64,000 nucleotides of DNA from Phytomonospora sp040655735 (GCF_040655735.1 NZ_JBFAKK010000006.1:447253-511252), one strand, 5' to 3'; positions 9,258-17,885 are shown, numbered from the stretch's first letter. Numbers and translations: made by a program. Notes: generated by a model from the letters alone, not told the origin.

Positions 9258-9784
9258 GGCGGTGGGGTCGAGGGCGATGCTGGACTGCGGTGCCCAGGAA
9301 AGACCGGGCTCGCCGGCAGTAGGCCTCCAGCAGCGCGTGCTCCTTCACCGGCCGGTCGAGCCGCCGTCCGTGGAAGGTCGCGTCCCGGCCGGGTGGGGTT
9401 CACTGCCACTGGTTCGCAGGGTCCTCGGGCGGGCCGAGGTCGCCGCCGGTCACGTGAACGCGCAGGACCAGCACGGGAAAGGACCAGCCGCAGCGGCTGG
9501 TGCCGTTCCCCCATCGGATGATGTGACTAAACGTCGGGCATGGGGGATATGACATCGGCAGGCCTATGGGCGACCATGAGCCACCGGCCTTGTCAGATCA
9601 ACGACACTAACGGTCGCGAACACTCGTATCGCAAGTACATTCCATTCTTCGCCGCCGCCGGCCTTGCATCGAGAGCGCGATGGAATCATTGATCATCCTT
9701 CTTCGCGAGCCGAACTGAACTCATTCTTGACCGTTTTCTAGAGGAGGGGTCGGCTGGCACCCCTCTTCTGCTTCGACCGAGAGG
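9258..9784. other. Intergenic region upstream of the CARF-HEPN operon, with possible gene remnant
   Basis: 527 bases without a convincing intact gene. Between about 9250 and 9453 the minus strand has a frame with strong G/C at third positions (for example RLDRPVKEHALLEAYC) after an in-frame TGA at 9400-9402, as expected of a decayed gene; I do not recognise the family. From about 9540 on the composition becomes less GC-rich, and a hairpin follows at 9740-9769. No clear -10/-35 pair could be assigned for the downstream operon. Confidence 0.4.
9740..9769 (+). promoter_or_regulatory. 11-bp hairpin just upstream of the CARF gene
   Basis: Left arm AGAGGAGGGGT (9740-9750) and right arm ACCCCTCTTCT (9759-9769) pair over 11 positions, including one G-U wobble, around an 8-base loop CGGCTGGC. 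It ends 15 bases before the GTG start. It could be a 5' UTR structure, a terminator for leftover upstream transcription, or an operator dyad; there is no T run behind it. The left arm contains the ribosome-binding-like sequence GAGGAGGGG. Confidence 0.5.
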
Positions 9785-11269
9785 GTGGTCGGCGACGTGG
9801 CCGACGGGACCGAACTTACGTTCGACCAACGCATGGAGATCATGCGCAGCATCACCCTCGGCTCCGAGACATACGGCGAAGGCATCGCATACGAGCAGGC
9901 GACTCGCTTCTACCTTGAACACCTCGTCGACGAGTGCGCCGAGCGCATCCGGATGGACTGCCCCGGCCTTCCTTCGCGTGTGGATCTATTGATCAGCGTC
10001 ACCGGTTTCTCTCCGAGGCCCACCATCGTGGTCTGCAAGGTTCTGCAGCCGCGACGACTGGTGGTGATTCCCTCCGAGAACGCTCGAGGCAGTGTCAACG
10101 ACATCGCCCGACACGTCATCGGACCGACCGGGCTCCAGCAGGCCGACTTCGTGCAGCGTCGATGCACGCCGACCGACCCTTTGAGCATCTACCACGTAGT
10201 CAAGGACGAACTTGAGCTCCTGGCGAGGGAAGACGAGCGAGCGGTGTCCTACATCGACATAACCGGCGGTCGCAAGGTCATGAGCGCGACGGCGGCTCTC
10301 GCAGCCTGGCAACTGGATCTCGGTCTGTGCTATTTGGACGGGGAGTGGGATCCCGTGCTGCGCCAGGCGGTTCCCGGTCGCGACCGGTTGCTCCTGCTCG
10401 ACAATCCCACCTCCCTCTTCGGCGAGCAGGAGATGAACGCGGCCGATCATGCCTTCGACGGTGGTGCCTACGAAGCCGCACGAAATCGCTTCGACGAGTT
10501 GGCGGTGCGCCTGGCTCGGCCGATCGAGGCGAGGTTCTGGGGCGCACTGTCCAGGCTCTACCAGGCCTGGTGCGACCTGGATCTGGTCTCTCTTCCCGAT
10601 GCGATCGATGGCGTGCGCCGTACCCTTTCCCCCATGCAGAGACAGCTCCCGGCTTCCGCTGCGACCCGCCTGGCGGCGCAACTGGAGTTTCTCGAGCAAC
10701 TCGTCAATCGTGACCCGCGAGCGCTTCTACTCTCGTTCAACCTGCTCGACGATCACTATCGAAAAGTCGGCCGCCACGACTTCGCCGCGCTCTTCTCGTA
10801 TCGGACGATCGAGCGTTGCCTCGTCGGGCGACTGGCCGCTCAAAACCCTACCTTCGATCCGAAGGCACCTTCTTATGATCTTTTGACGAACGATGTACCG
10901 GCATTGCGCCAGGCCTACCGCAGCGTCTGTGACGCCGTTGACGGCCCGAAGCCCGGCCGTGCCCTTCCCAGGAACCTCGGCGTCTTCGCGGCGGCAGCAC
11001 TGTTGCAAGCACAAGGCGATGCGGTCACTGACCCCGCAGAACTTGCGACCGCGACTGATCTCCAGGAGCTTCGCAAACTCGCCGAGGCCAGAAATCAGTC
11101 AGTTCTGGCCCATGGTGAAGAATCGGTGTCGCCGAAGATCTCGGCAGATCTCAACCGCAAAGCCCTGCGCGTGCTGCGCGCATACTGGCAACTCACGTAC
11201 CCGGGCGAAGATCTCGACGGTATCCGAGCCGAGCTGGCCTTCCTCAGCGCCGAGGATTCGGGTAAATGA
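9785..11269 (+). CDS. CARF-HEPN protein (TIGR02710/Csm6-like), putative ligand-activated RNase
   Basis: 494 residues from GTG 9785; the in-frame ATG at 9833 is an alternative. The N-terminal half looks like a CARF (CRISPR-associated Rossmann fold) domain: VDLLISVTGFSPRPTIVVCK from residue 66, RRLVVIPSE, and D158-ITGG-RKVMSA, the hallmark DxTGGxK loop that contacts cyclic oligoadenylate in Csm6-type sensors. After the linker DNPTSLFGEQE the rest is helical. It ends with R436-NQSVLA-H443, which fits the HEPN RNase motif Rx4-6H. The closest family I recognise is TIGR02710. Known CARF-HEPN proteins cleave RNA when a nucleotide second messenger binds. There is no cas10, cas gene or array here, so the activator must come from elsewhere. 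The stop overlaps the helicase start (ATGA). Confidence 0.82.
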   Translation: MVGDVADGTELTFDQRMEIMRSITLGSETYGEGIAYEQATRFYLEHLVDECAERIRMDCPGLPSRVDLLISVTGFSPRPTIVVCKVLQPRRLVVIPSENARGSVNDIARHVIGPTGLQQADFVQRRCTPTDPLSIYHVVKDELELLAREDERAVSYIDITGGRKVMSATAALAAWQLDLGLCYLDGEWDPVLRQAVPGRDRLLLLDNPTSLFGEQEMNAADHAFDGGAYEAARNRFDELAVRLARPIEARFWGALSRLYQAWCDLDLVSLPDAIDGVRRTLSPMQRQLPASAATRLAAQLEFLEQLVNRDPRALLLSFNLLDDHYRKVGRHDFAALFSYRTIERCLVGRLAAQNPTFDPKAPSYDLLTNDVPALRQAYRSVCDAVDGPKPGRALPRNLGVFAAAALLQAQGDAVTDPAELATATDLQELRKLAEARNQSVLAHGEESVSPKISADLNRKALRVLRAYWQLTYPGEDLDGIRAELAFLSAEDSGK

Positions 11270-14200
11270 TCAGGATTGTTCTGGCGGCCATCTGGCTCGA
11301 TGAGCTCCGCCGCCAGCTGAAAGCTCGGTATGACGTACCCACTCCATCCGCAAGCGGACTGCGTCTGACGGCGTTCGGTGATCTCGACAAGCGTCTCGCG
11401 CGATCCCGGTTGGACCGAGGCGAAGTACGCGACCAAATCGCGGCGGGCATACTCGACATCACCTCGATCGACTCGGATAATCCTGAGCATCCGCGCTTTC
11501 GTCTGACCACCCGACGTCTTGAGGTCTACCTGCACACGGAACCTTGGGCGAGAGATCGCCGGCGATCGCTCACCGTCCTCGACAGGGCCGTAACTCGCGG
11601 CAAGAGGCGATCGGTCGACCCGTACGCCCCGTTTCTTCCCGGCCTCGTAACCATCGATGCTCCACAAGACACCGGACCCTGCGACTTGGCGACCATCGCG
11701 GATGGGGTCCAGCGTCACCGCCTCGCGTCCGAGGCCGAGCACGCACTGCCAGAATTGCAGCTCCACCCCCGAATGCAGCTGGACCTGCGGGCTTCGGCTC
11801 GAAAACGCTTCGGCTCCCTGCGTGCCCTCCTCGAACTCGGTGCGCAGCGAGCGGCCCACGGCGCTGAACTCTCTCGTTCGGGAACGATCGTCGACCCCGG
11901 ACTCATCAGCGGCGAAAGCTTCACCGGAGGGCTCACCATCGAACTCGACGCTCCGGCCCCATTCGCAGCCGAGAGCGGCGACACAGTGTCCCTGGCCTTG
12001 ACAGGTAGTGCCTCCTCGAAACCCCACCGGCTGCAACTTGTCCAGTTGTTCGACGAGGGCGCCATGGTGACATGGCCCGACAACCCTAGGGACGCCGCTC
12101 GTGCGCAACGCGAATTCACCGTCGGCACACGTGTAGTCCTCGCACAGACTAAGGATTTCCGATACCAACGTCACTACACCGCAGTCCGGGAATTCCTTGA
12201 CGAGAGAAACATCGTCGGGAACTGGGCGGCATTGGCCACCCTGCTGTGCGAGCCCGGCCGCCTTCCACGGCCCGTGACAGCGCCGCCGATCCCGGCCACG
12301 GAGCTTGCTCTCAACGACGGCCAGAAGGAAGCCGTCCGGACGATCCTCGCGGCGCCCTATGCGTGCATGATCCAGGGTCCACCGGGCACCGGGAAGACGC
12401 AGGTGATCGCCGCCGCCGTCACCGCCCTGGTCAAACGCGGAGAACGCGTGCTGCTCACGGCTCCCACGCATGTGGCACTCGATGAAGTGCTTGCCCGCCT
12501 GCTGGACGAGACCGACGTGCTACCGATCCGCCGCAGTTGGCGTTTGGATCTGGTCGACGAACGGGTGCGGCATCTCACTGAAGACGGGTACACACACGAA
12601 CTCTCCACCGGTCTTCAGACACCTCACAACAGCCAGATGGCGACCTGGCGAAGCCGCCTCGAACGGATCCTGCTGGAGCGCGGGGCGCTGACGAGTTGGA
12701 CCGAGGCCGCAGCGGACGGGCGTAGGAGCGCGGCCATGCTCGTAGTCGCCGAATCACAGTTCGCCCGCAACGAGCGTCAGCGCCGAAGCGACTATGAGGC
12801 CGTGCACCGGCACGTCGCGCAAGCGCGCGCTTCAGTCTTGACCTGCGCGGACCACCGCGAGCGATACCACCACGAGTACGGTACCGCTGCTCGTGATCTG
12901 CTTGCCGTCGAAGGAAGCGCCGGCAGCTGGATTCGCGGGATCGCGAAACTAGGACTCGGTGCCCTTGCTCGAGCACGTCGTCGAAGCAGGAATCTCTGGG
13001 ATCAGCTGCAGCGAGCGGACTCGCGGCTCAGCCAGGCACTGAACGACGAACACCGAGCCTTGGGAATCGAGGAAACGACCCTACGCCGACTCACCGCCGA
13101 CCACTCGACAGACACCGCCCTGGTCAAACGCGCCGAGAAAGAACAGACCACGGCGCGTGCAAGCCTTGAAACGGCAGTCGAAAGGCTCGCGAACCTCGGC
13201 TTGACGCCGTTGCGGAAGTCCCCCGAACAGCACGGGACGTTTCTACGCCGGCTAGAGGCCGAGGAACGACAACTGCACGCGCGAATAGAGGTGCAGCAGC
13301 GCTGGTTCGAACTGGCGGAGATGCGAGGGACGGACGAAGAAGCCGACCGGAAGAGTGGCGTAAAGGTCATGGGGCCAGCGCTGGTCGGCGCGGTCAACCT
13401 GGTCTGCAGCACCGCCGCAGGTTTCGGTGGTGACGCGTCCTTTCGCGAACTCGACTACGACACACTGATCGTCGACGAGGCCAGCAAGGTCACCAGCGCC
13501 GAATTCCTCATCCCCGCACGCCGGGCCGCGAGATGGGTGCTCGTGGGTGACGAACGACAGCTGAGACCTTTCGTGGAACAGACGGATGAGCACCACCTTC
13601 ACGCGATGGCCGCACTGGACTTCTCGGAACGCACACCCGGCCTCGCCCTCAAGGAGGCCGTGAACCACCTTTCCGAACTCTGGCGCGGTGAAGACGACGC
13701 CGAGGCGCACCAGTTCCGCGACATCAGCGTGGAGATCGCCGCGCAACGGCTCCTCGACGGCGGTAAATGGGTCGCGGCGCATCGCGCCATCTACTCCCGG
13801 CAGTTCCGCCACATCAACGCTCACGACACCTCACCTGAGCAGGCCCTCCTGCGAGCCATGCGAGAGCACCTCGTGGTGAGCCTCTTCGAGTTCTGCGTCG
13901 CCCGTGCACCGCGGGAACTGTGCCGCGCGCTCATCCAACAGAGGCGCATGCCCGGCGAACTCGCCGAACTCGTCCGCCTGCCGGTCTATCAGGGCAAGTA
14001 CGAGACACCGAAACTGCTTCCTCCCGAGTCACAGCCACTGGTCAGCGTCACCTTCCCCCACCCGCTGACCTTCCTGGACACCTCCGCGCAGCCCAAGCCC
14101 TGGCATACACAGGACGGTACGACCTGTTACAACGAACTCGAAGCGAAGTTGGTCGTCGAAGTCTGCCGAGCGTGGAACCGCGAACTCACCAAACGCAACG

Positions 14201-14622
14201 CGACACGCCCGCTCACCGTCAGCATCCTCGCCTTCTATGGCGCGCAAGCACGTCTGATCCGCCGAAAACTCGGTGGCCCGAACCTCCGCGCCTATCCGCG
14301 CCTCGAATTCCGCGTCATCGACAGCGTCGATCGCATCCAAGGGCAGGAAGCGGACCTGGTCATCCTCTCCTTCTGCCGGGCCTACCGACTTCCCCGCCAC
14401 AAAGAGTTCCGTCCACGAACGGCGCTGTGGCTGCAGAACATCAACCGGCTCAATGTGGCCTCGACACGTGCTCGCCGGGCGCTGGTGCTCGTGGGACATG
14501 CCGAGACTCTCCGTCGTCTGCGCGAGATCCCGGCGGCCGAGCGCTACTACGACAACCTCTTCGGTCTTCTTGAAAGCGGCAAGGGCTCGCTGCTCAACGA
14601 ACTCGACACGGGTGCTCCATGA
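11266..14622 (+). CDS. Large SF1 helicase, Upf1/DNA2-like (COG1112 type)
   Basis: 1118 residues. Helicase motifs in order: I, GPPGTGKT (371-378); II, VDEAS (736-740); III, GDERQLRP (761-768); IV-like, LIQQRRMPGELAELV; V, VDRIQGQEAD (from 1021); VI, VASTRAR (1064-1070). The spacing with a large insertion between I and II fits SF1B helicases of the Upf1/DNA2/COG1112 group with AAA_11 and AAA_12 halves. Residues about 490-710 are rich in charged heptad-like stretches and may form a coiled coil. The first ~340 residues are unrecognised. COG1112 helicases act on RNA or DNA in antiviral systems such as Mokosh. ATGA overlaps with both neighbours indicate translational coupling. Confidence 0.87.
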   Translation: MIRIVLAAIWLDELRRQLKARYDVPTPSASGLRLTAFGDLDKRLARSRLDRGEVRDQIAAGILDITSIDSDNPEHPRFRLTTRRLEVYLHTEPWARDRRRSLTVLDRAVTRGKRRSVDPYAPFLPGLVTIDAPQDTGPCDLATIADGVQRHRLASEAEHALPELQLHPRMQLDLRASARKRFGSLRALLELGAQRAAHGAELSRSGTIVDPGLISGESFTGGLTIELDAPAPFAAESGDTVSLALTGSASSKPHRLQLVQLFDEGAMVTWPDNPRDAARAQREFTVGTRVVLAQTKDFRYQRHYTAVREFLDERNIVGNWAALATLLCEPGRLPRPVTAPPIPATELALNDGQKEAVRTILAAPYACMIQGPPGTGKTQVIAAAVTALVKRGERVLLTAPTHVALDEVLARLLDETDVLPIRRSWRLDLVDERVRHLTEDGYTHELSTGLQTPHNSQMATWRSRLERILLERGALTSWTEAAADGRRSAAMLVVAESQFARNERQRRSDYEAVHRHVAQARASVLTCADHRERYHHEYGTAARDLLAVEGSAGSWIRGIAKLGLGALARARRRSRNLWDQLQRADSRLSQALNDEHRALGIEETTLRRLTADHSTDTALVKRAEKEQTTARASLETAVERLANLGLTPLRKSPEQHGTFLRRLEAEERQLHARIEVQQRWFELAEMRGTDEEADRKSGVKVMGPALVGAVNLVCSTAAGFGGDASFRELDYDTLIVDEASKVTSAEFLIPARRAARWVLVGDERQLRPFVEQTDEHHLHAMAALDFSERTPGLALKEAVNHLSELWRGEDDAEAHQFRDISVEIAAQRLLDGGKWVAAHRAIYSRQFRHINAHDTSPEQALLRAMREHLVVSLFEFCVARAPRELCRALIQQRRMPGELAELVRLPVYQGKYETPKLLPPESQPLVSVTFPHPLTFLDTSAQPKPWHTQDGTTCYNELEAKLVVEVCRAWNRELTKRNATRPLTVSILAFYGAQARLIRRKLGGPNLRAYPRLEFRVIDSVDRIQGQEADLVILSFCRAYRLPRHKEFRPRTALWLQNINRLNVASTRARRALVLVGHAETLRRLREIPAAERYYDNLFGLLESGKGSLLNELDTGAP

Positions 14623-15797
14623 CCAGCTTCCGTTCCGCCGATCACCATCTCCTCGATCCCGGCGCGCTCCATGCCCCCTGGGCCCGAATGCCCGTCCTGT
14701 GGTGGCGCGACGTTCCCCTTGCCGCCAGCGAGCCAGTCGAACTCACGCCCCTCGACCGCTTCGTGATCGAGGCTGCGATGAAGCTCGGCCGTCTCGGCAA
14801 GGAGGACTTCGAGCTGTTCACGGGGCTGCCTCAACGCGTGTTCGGGGGACTCGCGCGCCGCCTATGGAGTCTCAACATGGTCGAACTGACCGATGGAATC
14901 ATCACGACTTCCGCAGGTGCCGCCGATGGCCTCGCCGATGGAACAGCACCCCGAACACGTGACATCAACACGGACCTGCTGTTTCTCCCATACACCGATG
15001 ACCTTATCGCCGTCGAAGGCGGTCTCGGGGACTTCGAGCGAGCCATACCCCGTACGCAACGCAACGGGGTCCCGCTCCCTGACCGCTTCCATGGCCTTAG
15101 CCGCCACGAACTTCTCCGCGAACGCGTCCGCGCCGGCTCAGTGCTCAACCTCCCCGCCGGCGTGACCGGACCGGCGAACGATTCAGTCGACGAGCCGCTG
15201 GACGCTATGGCCGGGGTCAAAGGCGATCCGACGATTCCGCTCATCCCTACCATCGAGTGCTCGATCACCGTGCCACACGATTTGCAGCATCCGCACGTCA
15301 TCCTGGAGCTGACAGCGAAGAACGCGAGCGCCCGTCTCGACGTCGGAGCGCCGGCGGGACTGATCCGATGGTTGACCTCAGTTGACCGCGAACTCCAGCG
15401 GGAACCTACTTCCCTGCGGCCCCTTGGCGCAGGCACGTTCGACTCGGCCAGGCTCCGCTACCACGATCTTGGCCGCTGGAGCGTGCAGGTCGACGGCCGG
15501 GAAGCCTCCCGGCTCGCTGAGCTCGGCTCACTCACCGCGGCAAGGTGCATCGACATCAGGAAGGAGGATGTCCGTCTGCTCAGTTCGATAGCCCTGCGGC
15601 CCTCGGACCCCGCCGCCGAGGAGCTCTTCGCTCTTGATGAGTTCCTGGACAGGCTGCTGGGCGCGCCGGATGAGGTGTACGAGCTTGCGAAGTCGTTCAC
15701 CGGCGACCGAGCCGTCCTCCGGCGGCGCGCATGGACCCTTGGTCATTTCTGGATCGTGCACGTGCTTCGCGAAGCGGAGGACTTCGCCTATGGATGA
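14619..15797 (+). CDS. Unrecognised protein with N-terminal winged-helix-like segment (CARF module component)
   Basis: 392 residues, not recognised. Residues about 40-95 (LTPLDRFVIEAAMKLGRLGK, then GLPQRVFGGLARRLWSLNMV) have the helix-turn-helix plus wing pattern of a small DNA- or protein-binding domain. The middle (about 200-270) is beta-rich, and the C-terminus is helical (AAEELFALDEFLDRLLGAPD). There is no signal peptide or membrane segment and no catalytic motif that I can name. The start overlaps the helicase stop (ATGA) and the end overlaps the PLD start, so it belongs to the same polycistronic unit. It may be an adaptor or specificity subunit between helicase and nuclease (inference from position). 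Confidence 0.75.
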   Translation: MTSFRSADHHLLDPGALHAPWARMPVLWWRDVPLAASEPVELTPLDRFVIEAAMKLGRLGKEDFELFTGLPQRVFGGLARRLWSLNMVELTDGIITTSAGAADGLADGTAPRTRDINTDLLFLPYTDDLIAVEGGLGDFERAIPRTQRNGVPLPDRFHGLSRHELLRERVRAGSVLNLPAGVTGPANDSVDEPLDAMAGVKGDPTIPLIPTIECSITVPHDLQHPHVILELTAKNASARLDVGAPAGLIRWLTSVDRELQREPTSLRPLGAGTFDSARLRYHDLGRWSVQVDGREASRLAELGSLTAARCIDIRKEDVRLLSSIALRPSDPAAEELFALDEFLDRLLGAPDEVYELAKSFTGDRAVLRRRAWTLGHFWIVHVLREAEDFAYG

Positions 15798-17322
15798 GCA
15801 CTCCACACCATCTGTGGTCGACCTTGGTGCCCTGCGGTCGGCCACAGGGTTCTTCGTACCTACAGCCAACATGCAGGCACCGTTCGCCGTCGAAGAAGAC
15901 ACCGGGAGGTGGCGCTTCGGTGCGACCTTCCGGGATTCCCCACAATCCTTGCGCGATCAAGTACTCGACATTGTCCGAGGCGCCCGGGAGAAGGTATTCG
16001 TCACCAGTTTCATCCTCGGCGACGAGCAACTGTCCCGGGAGCTCATCGCAGCGGCGGATCGCTTGAACGGCGGCGTATATGTCATCAGTGAGCTCAGTGA
16101 GGCCAGCCTGCGCCGGGGACTTGCCCGCCTAGCGGAAGCGCAAGAGAAGGACCCGCAGATCACGGCGAAGGTCGAGCAGGAGAAGAAGCGGTTCATGAGT
16201 CTCACGCGGCGCGGCATCGCGCTGCGAGGGCACGAGAACTGCCATGCCAAATTCGTCGTGGCCGACGACGCCATCGCCTGGGTTGGCAGCGCGAATCTCG
16301 AAACACGCGCCTTCACCGAGGTCGGTGAGGCTGGCGTCGTCATCACCGAGCCGCTTGAGGTCGGCCGACTCGCCCGCTTGTTCGCACGCATGTGGCTGAC
16401 AGGGTGCCAATGGTGGCTCCCCAGCACGAGCACATACAGCGTTCAAAACTTGAAGGAAAGCCGTCTTCAGTGCCCGCTTCCGTTCGACGTTCCGGCGCCA
16501 GAGCCGACAGCGGGTCGACCCGCGATCATCTGGACCGATGCCGAAGACGAGAGCCTCCTGGCCACCATCCGCGACATCATCGACTCGGCGGAAAACTCCC
16601 TCCTGCTGGCCTCTTACACACTGGACGGCATGAGCACGAACCCCGATCTGATTCTGGAACGGATCGGGAAGGCGGTCGCGCAAGGAGTAGAGGTCACGAT
16701 GCTGGTGCGCGCCAACAACCACAGAGACCGTCATCGCCGGGACGCCACCGCCTTCCACGATCTCGGGGTGCGTCTCGTCGCCGACGATCTCAATCACGCG
16801 AAAGCGGCCGTCGCCGACGAGAACAGAGGTGCCTTGTTCTCCGCAAATTTCGAGGCCAGGCACGGTCTTATCGCGGGTTCAGGCATGGAGATCGGCGCCC
16901 GCCTCGACGGCACGACCGCACTGGCCAAGCTGACGCGGTATCTGCGTCACGCGATCGAGACAGCCACCTACACATTCGACCCCGCACCGCATCAACTCCA
17001 ACTGAACGACCGCCGTGTCTCACGAAGACCGCAGTGGCCACTGCCGAATCGTATGAAGGTGCTGGCCAACCCTGATGTTTGGCATCGGTTCACGCGCGGC
17101 GCCGTCCGCGGCCCCGCGCTGTGGACCAGACAGGGCGGACAACTCGAACTGCTGGTCGGAGACCGCCGCTGGCCCCTCGGGCCGGACAAGGCCGGAAACC
17201 TGCGCATGGGCCACTCCCAGGCCACCGAGCTGTCGACCATCGAACAGCTGACTGCATGGGAGCAGAGAACTCCACGCGATGTCACTTGGGGCTACTGTCC
17301 GGCCGCTCTCGAGAGGCGCTGA
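15790..17322 (+). CDS. Phospholipase D-family protein with two HKD motifs, putative nuclease
   Basis: 510 residues from ATG 15790, which overlaps the previous stop by eight bases. It contains two complete PLD catalytic motifs: H152-x-K154-x4-D159 followed by GSAN (166-169), and H336-x-K338-x4-D343 followed by SAN (351-353). Each is preceded by a strand-helix unit (KVFVTSFILGDEQLSREL; SLLLASYTLDGMSTNPDLI). There is no signal peptide. Cytoplasmic two-HKD proteins beside helicases are usually nucleases, such as DrmC of DISARM or the PLD domain of Mokosh proteins. About 120 residues after the second motif are of unknown role and Trp/Arg rich. Confidence 0.87.
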   Translation: MDEHSTPSVVDLGALRSATGFFVPTANMQAPFAVEEDTGRWRFGATFRDSPQSLRDQVLDIVRGAREKVFVTSFILGDEQLSRELIAAADRLNGGVYVISELSEASLRRGLARLAEAQEKDPQITAKVEQEKKRFMSLTRRGIALRGHENCHAKFVVADDAIAWVGSANLETRAFTEVGEAGVVITEPLEVGRLARLFARMWLTGCQWWLPSTSTYSVQNLKESRLQCPLPFDVPAPEPTAGRPAIIWTDAEDESLLATIRDIIDSAENSLLLASYTLDGMSTNPDLILERIGKAVAQGVEVTMLVRANNHRDRHRRDATAFHDLGVRLVADDLNHAKAAVADENRGALFSANFEARHGLIAGSGMEIGARLDGTTALAKLTRYLRHAIETATYTFDPAPHQLQLNDRRVSRRPQWPLPNRMKVLANPDVWHRFTRGAVRGPALWTRQGGQLELLVGDRRWPLGPDKAGNLRMGHSQATELSTIEQLTAWEQRTPRDVTWGYCPAALERR

Positions 17323-17400
17323 CAGTCTGCGTTCGCGACGTCGGCGCACCGGCCCCGCCTGGCGGTGAACGCCGCCCCGGCCGACTGACCGGCATGGAGA

Positions 17401-17431
17401 AGCCGCCCGGCGCAGACCCCGCCGGGCGGCT
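17401..17431. terminator. Bidirectional terminator hairpin
   Basis: Arms AGCCGCCCGGC (17401-17411) and GCCGGGCGGCT (17421-17431) form a perfect 11-bp stem with a 9-base loop. It lies between the convergent stops of the PLD gene (17322) and the toxin gene (17445). There is no T run, as is common in high-GC actinobacteria. Confidence 0.75.
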
Positions 17432-17444
17432 CGTCACGTCGGTG

Positions 17445-17879
17445 TCAGCGGGGCCGTACGGCGTTCCAGCCGTGCAGGCGGATCAGCTCGGCCGCGACCC
17501 GCACGAACCGCTCCGGGTCGAGCACCGAGCCCTCCCTGCGGATGTCGTCCTCGTCGAGCGCGAAGACGCGGTCCAGCCGCAGGTAGGAGTCGCGGGCCTC
17601 ACGGTCCCAGGTTCCGGTGCCCAGTGCGAGCCAGTCCGGGTGGTCGTCGTGACCCCGGCTGGACAGCATCATCGCCAGGAGCCTGCGGCCGTAGCGGCCG
17701 ACGACCAGCAGCGGCCGGTCCTTGCCCTGGCTCGGGTCCTCCTCGAAGGGCACCCACGACCACACGACCTCGCCCGGGTCGGCGAGGCCGTCCAAGTCGG
17801 GTGAGTACTCGATGGTCGCGGCCCGCTCGGGGGTGTAGATCTCGCGGACCCTGCGGTCCATGTCAGCGTCGCCCAGCAT
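17445..17879 (-). CDS. PemK/MazF-family protein (putative toxin)
   Basis: 144 residues. PGEVVWSWVPFEEDPSQGKD followed by RPLLVVGRYGRRLLAMMLSS matches the PemK/MazF fold, where GxVxWxxVPFEEDPxxGKxRP is common in actinobacterial members. The family is mostly ribosomal-independent endoribonucleases of type II toxin-antitoxin systems. No antitoxin-sized gene precedes it, so it may be solitary or non-toxic. The start has no Shine-Dalgarno; a TAGTCT hexamer stands six bases in front of the ATG, indicating a leaderless transcript. It is convergent with the defence-like operon. Confidence 0.82.
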   Translation of the reverse strand: MLGDADMDRRVREIYTPERAATIEYSPDLDGLADPGEVVWSWVPFEEDPSQGKDRPLLVVGRYGRRLLAMMLSSRGHDDHPDWLALGTGTWDREARDSYLRLDRVFALDEDDIRREGSVLDPERFVRVAAELIRLHGWNAVRPR

Positions 17880-17885
17880 CCCGGC

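Noticed and set aside
9689..9717. Sigma-70-like promoter TTGATC ... GAACTG before the CARF operon
   Set aside because: The -10 half has almost no match to consensus; spacing alone is not evidence.
9241..17340. Attachment-site-like direct repeat TTCGCGAC on both sides of the CARF module
   Set aside because: Only about eight or nine bases match, which is expected by chance; no integrase or tRNA edge is present at the module.
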